In this document: in pieces, positions 1 through 12,002 of the stretch
Position numbering within the stretch: position 1 is the first letter of the stretch
Layout: each line of letters begins with the position of its first letter
DNA from: Echinometra lucunter
Taxonomy: Eukaryota; Echinodermata; Echinoidea; Camarodonta; Echinometridae
Length of the DNA: 64,000 bases
NCBI GenBank assembly: GCA_029962745.1
Contig: CM057165.1
Location: forward strand, 6,334,730-6,398,729
Direction of reading: 5' to 3'
Position numbers and translations under genes: made by a program
Notes under the pieces: model-generated
What the model was told of the DNA's origin: nothing
The model's database searches: none
What the model saw: the letters and a program-made list of their open reading frames with translations, nothing else

Positions 1-321
1 ATCTCCTCTCGTGAAACCTTCTCATTTGGAATTACTAGCAACACTCAAAGATGAGGATAATATGTAATATTAGTTAAAACATAAAAAGGATATATGAATC
101 TATATACATTATTCCAATCGGAATCGAGTTCACCCTTCTAGATAGTAGAAGTATTATACCATAGGGTGGGGCACCCTCTATACTGAGATGCAGTCCTTAC
201 AACTTCATAACAAACAACTTGACTTTTCTGGCTTAATAAATTCATAAGTCCACTTTAACTACTACAGTATTATCAATACAAACATGTTAATAACTTTATA
301 AAGAACACAATTTCAACTCAC

Positions 322-457
322 CGATTGTTTGACCTCCACAATTCTGCAATCTTCCTAAACTTTTGCTGTAAAATGATGAACATCTTTTGACTGTGGAACT
401 TTCTTTTGTCTTCTGATGCCACGTGGGATAACTTCTTGGTATCTCCCTTCTTGGTAT
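322..457 (-). CDS. Putative exon of an unrecognised minus-strand gene (block 3)
   Basis: Minus-strand acceptor ACATGACTCAG and consensus donor GTGAGT bracket 136 nt. Two frames are open throughout and the third is open for most of the length. The phase-0 frame that would follow block 2 begins IPRREIPRSYPTW. Because several frames are open, the correct one cannot be chosen. The distance to block 2 (3.2 kb) leaves room for missing exons. I cannot assign a function. Confidence 0.28.
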
Positions 458-1359
458 CTGAGTCATGTTTGATTAGCATATCTGGCCAATGTGTTGACCA
501 ATTGGATTACTGTTGTTCAGGGCTGGGTATGGTCAGTCTGACCAACCAGAATCAGTACAATTGTAAACAATTTTGTTACTAGTGTGGAAAGTGAGTTGAT
601 AACCAATGAAAATTGAAAATACTTAAACATGCAAGTGAACTAGTAGAGATATTAGTCTTGAATTTACAGACCCTTTTACTTCATGCCGCTACAGTCACCG
701 AAAAATATCGTACTTAATATATGAATGCAGAAGAAAATAAATCAAATCAAATCAATTCATTCATTATCCTATTCCTATTCACAATGACAATTACATATCA
801 TTTCTTCATATCTCGTATGAAGAAATCATGATAAAAGGTCTTTTCAATTTTAATGAGGTGTAGTTTTCTGATAAGCGGTTCTTGTCTGTCTTGGCATTTT
901 TAATTTTTAGAAGCGCAAATAATAAGTGTTACTTCACCAAAATTGGTAGGATCATTCCACGAGGTATACTTGTGACTAGGAATAGTTGGTATCTACAAGC
1001 AAACCATCTACAGGCTCTAGCTAACAGCTGTCACTTAGAAGAAACAAAGGAAATCATGGAGTGGCTACGACAATATTCGACCTGTACTGTACTTAACACT
1101 GACATGACAAACTCCCCAAGTCTAAACTGTCTAAACGGTTTCGAAAGCACGTGATATTTTGTTTTGGAGCCGAAAGGGCACTAACTCATATCATTTTAAC
1201 AGACGTATCACCCTTCTGGCTTCAAACAGACAATATGCGCAGTAAATACTAATTTTCCCAGAAGTATTTCTCTCCCCATCCTTCTCATTCTTCTCTCCTT
1301 CTCTCTTCCCTCTCCTCTTTGCTCTTTACTCATTTCTCTTTCCTCTCTCACTCACTCAT

Positions 1360-1373
<14 letters not shown>

Positions 1374-1404
<31 letters not shown>

Positions 1405-1420
1405 CGCGCGCACGCGCGCA
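1374..1420. repeat. (CA)n microsatellite running into an alternating CG tract
   Basis: A run of about 29 nt of CA repeats is followed at once by GGCGCGCGCACGCGCGCA. It is alternating purine-pyrimidine throughout, a sequence class able to form Z-DNA. Confidence 0.9.
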
Positions 1421-1453
1421 ATCTCCCCGTCTCTCCATGCATACCCAGACCAA

Positions 1454-1590
1454 GGGAGCGTTTCATGAAGAGTTTTGTCAGTGAAAATCACCGACAAATG
1501 TTATAAGCTACTGAAAATCCTCGCATCTGATTGGCTGAAAGCAAATTGATCAGTGAAAATCACCGACAAAACTCTTCATGAAACGCTCCC
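1454..1590. mobile_element. Short TIR element (MITE), 137 bp
   Basis: Terminal inverted repeats of about 26 bp start GGGAGCGTTTCATGAAGAG and end with the reverse complement. The interior carries TGATTGGCTGA. It belongs to the group of GGG..GTTTCAT-type elements that recurs at 13747, 33145, 45355, 47020, 56247 and 59635. Confidence 0.75.
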
Positions 1591-1610
1591 CTAGCCCCCT
1601 AAGCTCCGCC

Positions 1611-1661
1611 ATTACCTTTCGTCCATTAGAAGCCGAAATAAGCCCTTCTAAATAATTCATG
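1611..1661. repeat. Dispersed repeat, inverted partner at 7894-7945
   Basis: TTTCGTCCATTAGAAGCCGA, then AATAAGCCCTTCTAAATA, is nearly perfectly matched in inverted orientation at 7894-7945. Both copies adjoin a CTCCGCC/GGCGGGG-like box. They are likely ends or fragments of one mobile family; the 6.2 kb between them may or may not be one element. Confidence 0.5.
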
Positions 1662-2092
1662 AGCTGTCATGAATTATGCATTTTGTGAGATGCTCCCCTT
1701 CACACAGCGTACCCACATGACAAATAGTACGCGATGCGAAACAATGCAGACATCAGCGCGAGAGGAAAGGTCAAATCGAGTAATATATGCATTTATTGTA
1801 ATTTTATTCACACGTTGCGCGCTGGCCGCGCAAGGGATGTAGCAAATCAACTTCGGCCATTTCTGATGCGCCAGCCAACGCACTCAAACTGGTTATCGAT
1901 CACAAAAAATATAAGTAAGGGGCGGAGCCTCCAATCTATTATACGGAAACCTTTCTCCTTTCTTGTTTACTTAACACATGACTCAGACTGGGTATGTATC
2001 ATATCTTCGAGTCGATGAATTTTTGATTGGTGGCTTCTACAATAGTTGGTTGGATCCTTCTTTAAAAAATAAATAAATAAATAAATGAAGGC

Positions 2093-2890
2093 CTGAACCC
2101 TCAAATGAATAACCTATCTGTTATAATTTCTTTCTAACTGTACTTCAGTCTTTGTGTACACAGATTTAATTTTAAAGTTCACTTTCATTCATTATCAAAT
2201 GCAAGCATCCCCTAATTAATTAATCTATTTTTTATCTGAACCCTCAAATGAATAACCTATCTGTTATAATTTCTTTCTAACTGTACTTCAGTCTTTGTGT
2301 ACACAGATTTGATTTTGAAATTTACTTTCATTCATGATCAAATGCAAGCATCCCCTAATTAATTAATCTATTTCTTTTTATCTGAACCCTCAAATGAAAA
2401 TAACCTATCTGTTATAATTTCTTTGTAACTGTACTTCAGTCTTTGTGTGCACAGATTTAATTTTGAAATTCACTTTCATTCATTATCAAATGCAAGCATC
2501 CCCTAATTGATTAATCTATTTTTTTATCTGAACCCTCAAAAGAATAACCTGTTATAATTTCTTTGTAACTGTCACTATGAACATGACGGACAAAGAAAGC
2601 GGACAAAATAAAAAAAACCCCTCATTCTACCCTTCACAATGGTTCTGGTAGTCAAAAGAACATCCCTTCACTGCTATTGTCTAAAATATGTGGAACAGGT
2701 GCCACATGCATATTCACCTGGAACTACATGATTAAACATAATAGCTGTGAAGGGATGTTCTTTTGACTACCAGAACCATTGTGAAGGGTAGAATGAGAGA
2801 TTGTTTATTTTGTCCGCTTTCTGCCATGTTGTGTACACAGATTTAATTTGAAATTCACTTTCATTCATTACCAAATCCAAGCATCCATTT
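2093..2890. repeat. Tandem repeat, about 145-bp unit, nearly four copies
   Basis: Units begin CTGAACCCTCAAATGAATAA at 2093, 2236, 2382 and 2528 (periods 143, 146 and 146) and end near GCAAGCATCCCCTAATTAAT. The copies differ by only a few bases. The fourth is split by the hairpin element at 2580-2829 and resumes at GTGTACACAGATTTAA. Confidence 0.9.
2580..2829. mobile_element. Long-hairpin TIR element inserted in the tandem array, 250 bp
   Basis: Arms of about 95 bp are inverted repeats, with outer AACATG...CATGTT, GAAAGCGGACAAAATA, and inner TTCACAATGGTTCTGGTAGT. The loop is about 60 bp. It replaces about 12 bp of the fourth tandem unit, so insertion came after amplification and brought a small deletion. 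Arm identity is very high, suggesting recent activity or arm conversion. Confidence 0.8.
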
Positions 2891-3705
2891 ATTTATTTAT
2901 TTATTTTTTGTTCACTCTCTATTGCACTACTCCTTTCACCGGCTAATCTGGGAGGTGGGAAAAGATTATGAAGGCACTCTGATTGTGGAGAGAAGGGGAA
3001 AGATAGCTCCAAGAAGAGAGAATAAAAGGGGGAAACTGATCTGGTGATGATAATAATCAAGTAGAAGAGGAAGGGAAACAATCATAGAACTAAAGAAATA
3101 ATGATCACACATTGCCCCCATTTCCTGCACTTTTTACAAGTCCATTTCTGCTCTCATACCCTTCAGTCTCCACTCATCCACCGATTTTACTATCAAAAAT
3201 ACTTCTTTTCAAGATATCCACTCTTTTTTACTCGGCACAGTTGTTCACTTTCTTTCTCTTGGAGCTTTGCTAGAGCAATTTAAATTTAACACATCACTTC
3301 TATCTTTTCACCTTCTCAAGCCTTCACAGTCTCGGTTTACCCTCATGGCCGTACGCAAATAGGGGGCAGTTGCCCCCCCCCCCAAAAAAAAAATAAAAAA
3401 AAAATCAACCCCCTTCTATCTCTTTCTTACATTTTTTTTTTGGGGGGGGGGGAATGCCCTAATTACACCCAGATCATTCCATTTCAATTCTAAAAATGCA
3501 AAAGCTCCCACTTAGTTACTTTGTTCCCTCGCTTGCATGTTTCCTAAAAACTGAACAAATTCTTGCCCCCGCCCCCCTCCAGGACCCCAGGGGGTCTAAA
3601 ATAAAGATAGGCCATTCAGTCATTTGTGGATAGTAAACATTTAATTAGAATAATAATTTAATGATTCAACACATTTTAACTTCAAACATACAAAACTGAA
3701 GTTAC

Positions 3706-3749
3706 CTCGATGTAAAATTTGCAGGCATCTTGCCAATCTTCATAGAAGT
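3706..3749 (-). CDS. Putative coding exon of an unrecognised minus-strand gene (block 2)
   Basis: On the minus strand, acceptor TTAACCCCTAG precedes 44 nt reading (D)FYEDWQDACKFYIE in the phase left by block 1, with donor GTAACT. The composition is protein-like and the surroundings are rich in stops. The gene identity is unknown. It could be a short exon of a neighbour transcribed away from XPR1. Confidence 0.33.
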
Positions 3750-4078
3750 CTAGGGGTTAATGAATTCCTACATTCTTTGATTTAGATTCCTATAAAGCAA
3801 ATATAAAGTAAAAGCCTTTCTTCTCAGTTCTAAATTTGAGATGGCAGTTGACATTGTGTCCTTTTAATTATGTACACATATAACTCATGCAAGATGAGTT
3901 GACATTAATCATTTAAAAAAACAAGAAATCCCCAAATATTTACTCTGTAGCTTTCATTTAATGTGATATTCAATGGGACATTTAGTGATAAATTATATCT
4001 TAACATCATCTCTTTGAAAAAATCTTTGCTACTATATGAAGAAAGCATTATCAGGGAGTAGATGTCATCTGCAGTCAC

Positions 4079-4135
4079 CGTCAAGGCTGTAGTCTAGGTG
4101 ACAGGAAGGATGAGCCAAAGTCATAATCCAGAACT
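4079..4135 (-). CDS. Putative coding exon of an unrecognised minus-strand gene (block 1)
   Basis: Read on the minus strand, a strong polypyrimidine acceptor (GGATTTTTTCTCCACAG) is followed by 57 nt, open in one frame as FWIMTLAHPSCHLDYSLD plus one base, then donor GTGACT. That phase fits block 2 (3749-3706) exactly, giving a joined run with MTLAHPSCHLDYSLDD as a possible start at the internal ATG. I recognise no family. The support is splice consensus and frame agreement only; 33 joined codons could be chance. Confidence 0.33.
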
Positions 4136-5270
4136 CTGTGGAGAAAAAATCCCACAAACATAATAAATATATATCAGATGCATTTAATAAGCATTAGTCA
4201 CACAACATTTAGACACCTGCAAGAAGGACTAAAATGCACACGGTAGGAGTGTGCAAGTGAAGAAATCCAGCTACACATATTTTATCCTACAGACATTTTA
4301 GAATTTCATGTTTCTGATAGCCCAACTGGAGCATACATGATGCAGACAAGATATAAAATGAAAAATACTTCTGAAGTAAACTAATGCTCATACGGTAATT
4401 TAGTAATGCTTGGTAATGAAAGGGACTTCGAGTCACAAACAACATTGGACGGGTCAGATTATGTACTGCATGATGTAATGTTACTGAAATCTAGTAAATG
4501 TAGGCCTAAATACATTTATGTTGTAGACCACTCTATGAAACCAATTAAAGTACTTCGGTAAACTAGAAAATCTCATCTATGACAGTAAATCACATCTAAG
4601 ACTGCTTACACCTAATGTGGTCAATGATGGTTAAGGGGACTGGTTACTTATAGCAGCAAACTTACTCTCAAATGTTCAAGTCATACATCTCGTAAGTTCC
4701 TCTCAGGATTTGTCAATTCCAGTCTGCATCAATCATCTGCTATGGCATCATGCTACATTAAAAGGAAATTTTAAAAATACGACTGAATAGGGTCTCTACA
4801 TAAGCTAAATAACCTACTGCATAATTATGTTTAGATGAGATAACCTTCATACACATGAATGCTTTGAAATTGGGGAGCACTGATATAAATTGACATTAGT
4901 CTACACGATAGCGAAAGGCACATGGGAGTTTAAATCTAGATAAAAATTTGCATTCATAACTAAAATTAACAAATGAAATTTTTCAGTTTCAATTCAGAAC
5001 CCATACAATGAAAAATTAGTGTGCCAACCTGTTTACACACTATCTACATTTGGCAATAAATGTTGTCTATTGATGTGCATTAGGTGTCTCTCTCCTGTAC
5101 AAAGGATTTCTGTGAAGTCTCCCCTATGTCAAGTTTTGTCAACACAGACAAATTTTGTTATGGAGGAACATGGGAGAAGGAAAATATTTACATGTGCAAT
5201 GAAACATACTTTACAATATATAGTTAGAGGTATGAATTTGTGTTACGAGTCTCCTGGAAAAGTTAGTTGT

Positions 5271-6300
5271 TAGTTGTTACCTGTCACTTTACAGGACTTT
5301 CTGCTTCATCCTGGACTTGTAGTGACATGTAGTGGACATGTTGTGACATTCATCAGTAGAATTCTTCCAGCCTTCCAATATCTAACTGTGTGAACAATAA
5401 ATAAATAAATAAATAAAATAAAAATAAAATAAATTTAAAAATCAATATCACTGTACCAAGTTGTAATGCATTTCTGACTGAGATACTTGCATTGAAATGC
5501 ATCCAAGATTTTAGATTTCCTTCATGTAGAAATAGAAAAGCTTACCATGGAGTTACAAACATTTACATAATATGCCTGTAATCCACCCCCATGAAATGTT
5601 TTAGTTCTGCCACCAAAATATAACAGGACTATTGTAAACTGCCATTAACCAGACTACAAAGAAACCATACATGTATTAAACAAGTGTCTGAATAGCCCCC
5701 CCCCCCCCCCCAAAAAAAAAAAAAATGAATAAAAATGATTACAAAAACTAAGAATAAAACTGAATAAATCAAATACATGGAATAGCATCCACACAGTAGA
5801 ATCTTCTGTCTACATGTATGTTCAGAAGGGAGTAGGGAGAGAGGGCTAAGTGACAGTTTGTCCAGATCTAGATCTACTCAAGATTTTAAGAGACTTCCAG
5901 AGGTTTAACTGTTTTAGCTCAACTTTTCAACTGAAGAATGTAGTCATTCTTAGGTAGATTCAACAGTTAGACATAGACTAATGGTCATACAATAATTGTT
6001 TCAACTTCAAATGTTTGGAGTTTACAAGAGCAACAAAATGGCAAAAGCATCAACCGGAATCGTTAGCCTAAATAATTACCGTCTACGCTCTACCGGAATG
6101 CCCTCAAATTCATTACTTTAATCATCATAAAGTGAATAAGAAAGAAAAGTGCTCTGGAAAATTTTTGTTGTTACCTGTCACTTCAGAGGATTCTCTGCTT
6201 CACCTGGGAACTATACATGTATTACATGATGCAGTGATGTTCATCAGTCGAATTCTTCCAGCCTTCCAGTTCCAATATTTCCATCTGTGGGAACAAAAAA
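5271..6300 (-). repeat. Imperfect tandem duplication containing two copies of an exon-like block
   Basis: About 130 bp at 5271-5400 recurs at 6167-6300, sharing GTTACCTGTCACTT, TTCTGCTTCA and GAATTCTTCCAGCCTTCCA. A second match (5852-5990 and 6572-6700, around GTCCAGATCTA and ACATAGACTAATG) lies further on, so the duplicated unit is about 0.7-0.9 kb with indels. On the minus strand both copies keep an acceptor (TTCACACAG or TTCCCACAG) and a donor (GTAACA). Neither keeps one long frame, so they are better read as untranslated or non-coding exons, or as repeat. Confidence 0.45.
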
Positions 6301-6934
6301 CAAAGACAAAACACAAACAAAAACATTATTACAACCAAGCAGATTGCATTATTTACCATGTAATAATATTTTATAGTTACTTCAAACTGCAGTCAGCAAC
6401 ATTTTCTATCTTCAGAAGAGGTGGGGTGAGACTGAGAGGTTGAACAAGATTTCAAGATTTCAAGATAATTTATTGTCATGTATAAAAAGTACACAAAATT
6501 TGTTTACGGACATGGTAATGTGCATAAATGAAAATAAATAACAGAGTCAACTAGATCCAACTTCCAAGTAGACCTATACAAGTGTGTCCAGATCTACTTT
6601 AGATTTGTTAACAGAATTTCGAAACTGTTAACGTTAGATCTTGTAAACTGATGAATGTGGATAGTAAGACCTAGACTAATGTTAAAGGCTTACAAGAGTT
6701 AAAGACACTAGCAAAATCAACCGGGGCCGTTGACGTATACAGTGTGTTCATTGTGTGCTCTCCAGTCCGCAATGCAGTGTCACTGTTCAGCGGGTCCAAA
6801 TAACAATTAACATTATTGATTTAGATCTAACACGTTAGATCTAGTCTACACACACTAGCGGTCTAGCGTTAGTAATAATCTAATAAATTCTGCCGGAGTG
6901 TTCACTCGCAAAAATCCTGTTGTCTAATCTAGGT

Positions 6935-7384
6935 CTCAGAGCTACCAAGTCTCACGCATTGTGCGTGAGACTCACGCATTCAGGGTCCGTCTCACGATCT
7001 CACGCATGACACCCATTTTTCTCACGCATCGGGACCCGACAGAAAAAAAAAAAAAAGTAGCATTATTCGCTAGATTATACGCACTGGCCGCCCGCCTTCG
7101 CACGCCGTCTACCCTATAATAAGGAGCATAGCTCAAAAGATTAAGTGATAGTTGCAATTGAAGGTATTTTTACCTTTTGTCTTTCAAAATAAGTAAAAAA
7201 TAGTCACTTAAGTATGCACCAGATCGCACCATTAAGAGCTAAAAATTGAAAAAGCTCCCTACCGTGGGAGGGGGGTGTCCCCCCTCCCACACCCTCCCCC
7301 CGCTCGGTCGCTTCGCTCCCTCGCCGAGACGCCGAGTCATGAAAATCTCACTCATAAAATTGGGGGGAACTTGGCATCTCTGAG
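6935..7384. mobile_element. TIR element with a CTCACGCAT subrepeat cluster, 450 bp
   Basis: The ends CTCAGAGCTACCAAGT and ACTTGGCATCTCTGAG are inverted repeats. The left half carries at least five copies of a CTCACGCAT word in both directions. The right half carries an inverted GTGGGAGGGGGGT/CCCCCCTCCCAC and a GCTCGGTCGCTTCGCTCCCT block. No transposase frame is visible. Confidence 0.6.
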
Positions 7385-8012
7385 GTCTGAATTTGATTTT
7401 TCATGACGCCAAAGTTCTGATTTGAACAATCTTAGATATCCACGTGAACACCATAGAATTATCATAGATAGCCCCCAGCATTAGCCCGGGGGAGCTACCT
7501 CGAGTACATGGTGCGAGAACGGTACCCGCGGTCAATCTAGCTCATGACGATGAAAACCAAACTGTAAGTTCGAGAGTACAATGTTTCTAGCTCTTCCGGA
7601 AACAGCTGTTAGCAATTACTTCAAATTGTAAAGAATTATTGTAGATTAAGAAGAATAGCCAATTATTTTGAAACAAATGGTCAAATTTCTTATATTTAAA
7701 TCATAATTGCAGTGGTACTCACGTTTTCTCTGTGAAGTAGAAACCTCTAACTTTGTGCGAGTAAGCACGTCATGCATGAATTTGCATAATTGTGACGTAA
7801 TAAGGTCAAATGAATAACCATATTTCGAGAACGATATTATCGAAGAAATACATATTCATGAGGCTATAATCCAATCAAAGGTGCTTATTTCGGTTCATGA
7901 ATATTTAGAAGGGCTTATTTTCGGCTTCTAATGGACGAAAGCTGGGCGGGGCTTAACCCCATAGGCGTAATGCTTTCCGCGTGTGCTGCTTTCTGTCTAG
8001 CTATATATTTAA

Positions 8013-11000
8013 GGACGTTCCACAGTTATGTTTCTGCGCATCCCTACCGCGCAGGTTAAAACGTCACGCGCACAGCTGATTGATCAGCTGTGCGCGTCAG
8101 CTGATTGTTCACAGTGTATCACAGCGCAGATGCAGCACCGAGCCTGCCGAGCTGGCCGGCCTGGAGCGCAGCAGCTAGCTCTCGATGGTTTTGGTTTACA
8201 AAATTGACTAGATTTACATTCGTGAGGATACATGTATATGGTAACAATTACCATTGATTGTAAAGCCTGTCTTAAAGCTTTAGTAAAGATTCACAGGGCT
8301 CTCACTTCACTTTTTCCTTGGTTGCCAGCCAGGCAACCAATACAGTTGGTTAGGTTGCCTAATGGCAAATTAGGTGGTCACAGTGATTATGTTCAAATAG
8401 CAATAGCATTGTGTAATGAAATGAAATGTAATGTGAATCGGCGAATATTGCTAGCGATTCGCAATTCGTGTGCTTTCTTTAGTGGGAACCCCCCCCCCCC
8501 CCCCCCCTCTTTTGGAGGCCCTACTCTCAGAAAACTGAATACTGCATACCTGAGGGAATATTTTTACCTATTTCTGCAGGCATTATTCCTGTGTTTAATT
8601 GAGAAGTCCAATGAAAAGTGTTTATATAATCTCAGGAAAACCTTGACCCGACGTCTGCACTATGGACTAAGGAGATATTCCTTAAACCTGTTAGTAATGA
8701 ACAAACACTATAGTACTTGCCTACTTGGGTAACATTACTAATCTTGGTGCTCTGTCTTGAAAGCCTTTGGCAAGCTTTCCGGTTATCAACAACAACCAGT
8801 GATTGAAAGGTATGCACAAAATTTGAATATGTTAGTAAACAGGTCTATTAACTACAAAAATAATTTGGGATCAACACTACTTGTTGCTATGTCAGTCAAG
8901 CCTATAACAAGCATTCAGGGTGTCAAGAACAGTCATTGTTTTAAAAAGTATATATAAAATTTGAATATGCATGTGTGAAATTAGTTCCCATGACTGACAG
9001 CTTACCTCAGCACCACGTCATGTCATCATTGTCTAAAGACTAATTATGGAATACTAATGTAAGACTAACTGATTTCAGTGTAGGACTATTTACGGACCAA
9101 TTCTTTCTCATGCAATACTAATTATTTCCAGGATTACTCAAATAAGACATAATTTGATTGACTAATTAATATTATTCAGTTTAAAAACAAATGACTAATT
9201 ATTTCTTAGTCAAATAAGACATAGTGAATGATTAATCTTTTTAGTCATTTGACCAACTTTCGTTTTCAGTATAGATTCTCAGCCTTTTGCATGTTTTTGG
9301 CGCGTTTTGTGGTTTTCAAGCCGATTCGCAACTATTAGGGCGACGATAGTTCAGAAACAAGCACATGGACCCCACTTTTTTAATGCTCTAATCTTTTCAG
9401 TATACTTACCTCTACAGTTCTAGAGAGAAGGACGAATATGACATGGGTTTTGAATGTTTTGGGCCATAAAATCGAATCGGCCGTATTTTGGATCAGATTC
9501 TAAGCCCTTTGCATGACGGTTTTTGGCGCGTTTTGGTGATTTTCAAGCGGATTCGCAGCCGTTAGGACGACGACAGCTTGAAAACGAGCACATGGACCCC
9601 ACTTTTTTAATGTTTCAATCTCTTCAGTATACTTTCCTCTAAAATTCTAGAGAGAAAGACGAATATGACATGGGTTTTGACTGTTTGGGGCCATGAAATT
9701 GAATCGGCCGTATTTTGGAACAGATTCTCAGCCCTTTGCATGACTGTTTTTGGCGCGTTTTGGTGATTTTCAAGCCGATTCGCAGCCGTAAGGACGCCGA
9801 CAACTTGAAAACGAGCACATGGACCCCACTTTTTTAATGTTTCAATCTCTTCAGTATACTTTCCTCTACAATTCTAGAGAGAAAGACGAATATGACATGG
9901 GTTTTGACTGTTTGGGGGCCATGAAATTGAATCGGCCGTATTTTGGAACAGATTCTCAGCCCTTTGCATGACTGTTTTTGGCGCGTTTTGGTGATTTTCA
10001 AGCGGATTCGCAGCCGTTAGGACGTCGACAGCTTGAAAACGAGCACATGGACCCCACTTTTTTAATGTTTCAATCTCTTCAGTATACTTTCCTCTACAAT
10101 TCTAGAGAGAAAGACGAATATGACATGGGTTTTGACTGTTTGGGGGGGCCATGAAATTGAATCGGCCGTATTTTGGAACAGATTCTCAGCCCTTTGCATG
10201 ACTGTTTTTGGCGCGTTTTGGTGATTTTCAAGCCGATTCGCAGCCGTTAGGACGCCGACAACTTGAAAACGAGCACATGGACCCCACTTTTTTAATGTTT
10301 CAATCTCTTCAGTATACTTTCCTCTACAATTCTAGAGAGAAAGACGAATATGACATGGGTTTTTGACTGTTTGGGGCCATAAAATTGAATCGGCCGTATT
10401 TTGGAACAGATTCTCAGCCCTTTGCATGACTGTTTTTGGCGCGTTTTGGTGATTTTCAAGCGGATTCGCAGCCGTTAGGACGTCGACAGCTTGCAAACGA
10501 GCACATGGACCCCACTTTTTTAATGTTTCAATCTCTTCAGTATACTTTCCTCTACAATTCTAGAGAGAAAGACGAATATGACATGGGTTTTGACTGTTTG
10601 GGGCCATAAAATTGAATCGGCCGTATTTTGGATCACATTCTCAGCCCTTTGCATGTTTTTGGCGCGTTTTTTGTGGTTTTCAAGCCGATTCGCAACTACG
10701 AGGGCGACGATATTTAAAAAAACAAGCACATGGACCCCACTTTCTAAATGTTTCAATCTCTTCAGTATACTGTCCTCTACAATTCTAGAGAGAAAGACGA
10801 ATATGACATGGGTTTTGAATGTTTTGGGCCATAAAATTGAATCTGCCGTATTTTGGATTAGAATCTCAGTCTTTTGCATGTTTTTGGCGCGTTTTTGAGG
10901 TTTTGAAACCGATACGCAGCCATTAGGGCGCCGACAGCATGAAAACGAGCACATGGAACCCACTTTTTTAATGTGTCTACCCCTTTAGTAGGCATTCCTC

Positions 11001-11494
11001 TACCATTTTGCAAATTTTCATGAAAATGACATGGATTTTGAATAAAGTGCAGCTTAATCTGTACTTTTTATTTTACCTGTAGATTCCCAGCCCCCTAAGA
11101 TATGTTTTTTGTCCTTTTTGGCACCATTTTCGCCACATGAGGGCGCTGCTACTTTAAAGAGAAGTACAGATGGCCCAGTTTTAACAGTCTTTACACCTTT
11201 GTCATACATTTCGCTACAAATCTGGAGGATTTGATGAAGTTTGATAGGGTTTTGACAGAGTAAGAGTGATTTATACTCCTTTGTCGAAATCGTGAGGTCT
11301 AAAAGAGGCCTAAATCTCTTGATTGCGTCATTTTATCTGCCATCCAATTATGGCAACTTCAAAGTCCCGTAGAAAAAAAATAAGCACATGAACCTATATT
11401 ATTTTTTGCTTTTTTGACCTAAATAGGTACCAAAGTAACTCTATGCAAAATTTGGAGAAAATGACATGGATTTCATTTTAACTGTGGAACGTCC
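8013..11494. mobile_element. 3.5-kb TTAA-flanked TIR element carrying a satellite array
   Basis: Perfect 16-bp terminal inverted repeats GGACGTTCCACAGTTA (8013-8028) and TAACTGTGGAACGTCC (11479-11494) are each bordered by TTAA (8009-8012 and 11495-11498), the target duplication expected of piggyBac-type insertion. The TIR does not start with the CCC usual for piggyBac. The left 1.2 kb contains a GC-rich palindrome (8071-8100) and short ORFs without recognisable domains. The right 2.2 kb is a tandem array. No transposase is seen, so it would be non-autonomous. Confidence 0.65.
9250..11494. repeat. Satellite-like tandem array, about 227-bp unit, eight good copies plus decayed ones
   Basis: The landmark CATGGACCCCACTTTTT recurs at 9364, 9591, 9818, 10046, 10276, 10504, 10729 and 10952 (CATGGAACCC in the last), spacing 223-230 bp. 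Central copies are nearly identical; the flanking copies are more divergent, and two barely recognisable units follow at about 11150-11270 and 11380-11480. A unit contains TTTTTGGCGCGTTTTGGTGA and TCTAGAGAGAAAGACGAATA. Where the spacing is divisible by 3, long frames open on both strands; I regard them as by-products. Confidence 0.92.
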
Positions 11495-12002
11495 TTAAAA
11501 CGTCTTTGACCCAGACCCTCACACATGCACTCACATTTCCCCCTCCCTGTTCCATCTGTCTTTATTCTATTTTTTTCTATGTTCTTCTTTTTTTTTTCGA
11601 TTTGTTATAAACCATTTTAACAATTTTAACTATTTGGCCAGAACCCACGAATAGGTGTCAAAATCACTGTTTGTATTGCAGGCTATTATTTTTTCCTTTA
11701 CTACCTTTTTTCCATTGTGCAATTGAAATAATGCATATAAGATCTCGTAAAACGCGTGCTTTTGAGTGTCATTCACCTCTCGAGGACTTTGAGCTTTAGA
11801 GTGTTCTGCGAAATGCATGTGAGAAGGGATCACATTTTCTCTTCCAGGCATTGGCGTACTGTGTGTGTTTGGGGGGGGGAGGTGGGGTGGGGTACTGCCC
11901 CCCCCCCCCAAAAAAAAAGAAGTCACAACCAAAGCTTTTTCGACTACTGTTTGTATCTCTTCGGCCTAGTCATTGTTTTCGAAGTTTCTCGAATATCTAA
12001 CA

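Noticed and set aside
8232..8732. 166-codon ORF with a poly-Pro run
   Set aside because: It depends on a C-homopolymer (8491-8507), has no recognisable domain, and lies inside the TTAA element. I could not support a gene.
10520..10963. 147-codon minus-strand ORF (and a 106-codon plus-strand ORF)
   Set aside because: It runs across two satellite units whose spacing happens to be divisible by three, so the same segment is translated twice. It is a by-product of the tandem array, not a gene.
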